Shown in pieces: positions 5,703-6,284 of a stretch of 6,284 nucleotides of DNA. The notes below the pieces were generated by a model. The model was not told the origin of the DNA. It saw only the letters and a list, made by a program, of their open reading frames with translations, and made no database searches. This DNA comes from an uncultured Mogibacterium sp. (GTDB taxonomy: Bacteria; Bacillota_A; Clostridia; Peptostreptococcales; Anaerovoracaceae). The translations under genes were made by a program, and so were the position numbers. Where the stretch lies: NCBI RefSeq assembly GCF_938039775.1, contig NZ_CALHTQ010000216.1, forward strand, positions 1 to 6,284, read 5' to 3'. Within the stretch, counting starts at the first letter, position 1, and every line of letters begins with the position of its first letter.

Positions 5703-6284
5703 CTACCTCTGCCCAACACGCGGAATCAGAACCCTCGCTTTAAACAAGTCTCCATCAATTCCCAGTCTGATATCGCCGTTCATCATGTGCATTAGGTCTC
5801 TAGCAATTGCAAGACCAAGGCCACTGCCTTCAGTATTTCTGGACTTGTCGCCTCGCTTAAATCTCTCCATCAGCTCATCTGGCTCAATGTCGAGCGCATC
5901 TCTAGACACGTTACTGATCTCGAGCGCCGCAAATTTGCCCATCTCGCGAACTTTCACGTATGCCCTTGTTCCAGGCATACTGTATTTGCTGACATTGGTA
6001 AGAAGATTCTCGATTACACGCCACAGCATCTTCCCGTCGGCGTTTACGTATATGTGTTCATTTGTATTTTCGCAGTGAACCTCTATATCAGCTGCAACGA
6101 ATATATCGTTGAGTTCGCCTACAGCCTGCTGAGCCACACCATTAAGGTCGATAACCTCGATGTTAATAGGCATTGCTCCACTTGAAGCCTTGGTCGCTTC
6201 GAAGAGGTCGCCGCTCAGTTTCTGAAGTCTCTTTGTCTTCTGATCGATAATCTCGAGGTAAGACATCGCATCCGGACTATCGAG
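5703..6284 (-). CDS. Sensor histidine kinase, C-terminal part (cut by window edge)
   Basis: This is the last 193 residues of a two-component sensor kinase; the frame is open to the window's right edge, so an ATG at 6266 is internal rather than the start. The fragment begins in the second helix of the dimerisation domain (YLEIIDQKTKRLQKLSGDLFEA, about residues 9-30). The phosphorylated His and any membrane or sensor segments lie outside. The HATPase_c domain shows the N box in ENLLTNVSKY (92-101), the F box in ELMERFKRGDKSR (137-149) and the G2 box GSGLGLAIA (153-161). The usual DxGxG of the G1 box is replaced by SNVSRDALDI (124-133), a form I associate with VanS-like clostridial kinases. It probably phosphorylates a response regulator encoded upstream. 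The signal is unknown. It ends in TAG, followed by hairpins, and is not part of the pur operon. Confidence 0.9.
   Translation of the reverse strand, partial: LDSPDAMSYLEIIDQKTKRLQKLSGDLFEATKASSGAMPINIEVIDLNGVAQQAVGELNDIFVAADIEVHCENTNEHIYVNADGKMLWRVIENLLTNVSKYSMPGTRAYVKVREMGKFAALEISNVSRDALDIEPDELMERFKRGDKSRNTEGSGLGLAIARDLMHMMNGDIRLGIDGDLFKARVLIPRVGQR

Overview
This window carries most of a de novo purine (IMP) biosynthesis operon on the minus strand, preceded by the end of an unrelated sensor histidine kinase gene, also on the minus strand. The organism is probably a low-to-mid GC Firmicute of the Clostridia. The evidence is the clustered purE-F-M-N-D-L order, the N-terminus of a long single-chain PurL of the clostridial/streptococcal kind, Fe-S cluster cysteines and a short propeptide in PurF, clostridial-looking Shine-Dalgarno sites, and a VanS-like kinase. 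Placement near Anaerovoracaceae/Family XIII is only an impression and cannot be proven from the window.

Layout in the direction of transcription (right to left): the C-terminal 193 residues of a histidine kinase (6284-5703) are followed by a small hairpin (5702-5686) and a good intrinsic terminator (5616-5591). An AT-rich spacer follows, with a perfect TTGACA -35 box at 5451-5446 and an acceptable -10 box. A predicted leader of about 135 nt, more GC-rich than the DNA around it, leads into purE (5283-4792). A 129-nt AT-rich gap containing two small hairpins separates purE from purF (4662-3220). purM (3218-2178), purN (2145-1549) and purD (1549-287) follow with gaps of 1 nt, 32 nt and a 1-base overlap. 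After a 62-nt gap comes the first 74 codons of purL (224-1), which runs off the left edge.

Together the genes encode PRPP amidation (PurF), glycine addition (PurD), formylation (PurN), FGAM synthesis (PurL), AIR ring closure (PurM) and carboxylation at the AIR/CAIR step (PurE). That is an unbroken run from PRPP to CAIR. purC, purB, purH and purK are not between these genes; they may lie beyond the left edge or elsewhere.

No mobile element, CRISPR array, tRNA or rRNA was seen. All complete genes appear intact and carry their family motifs. The region is largely ordinary core metabolism. The parts that known families do not explain are the purE leader and the purE-purF spacer.
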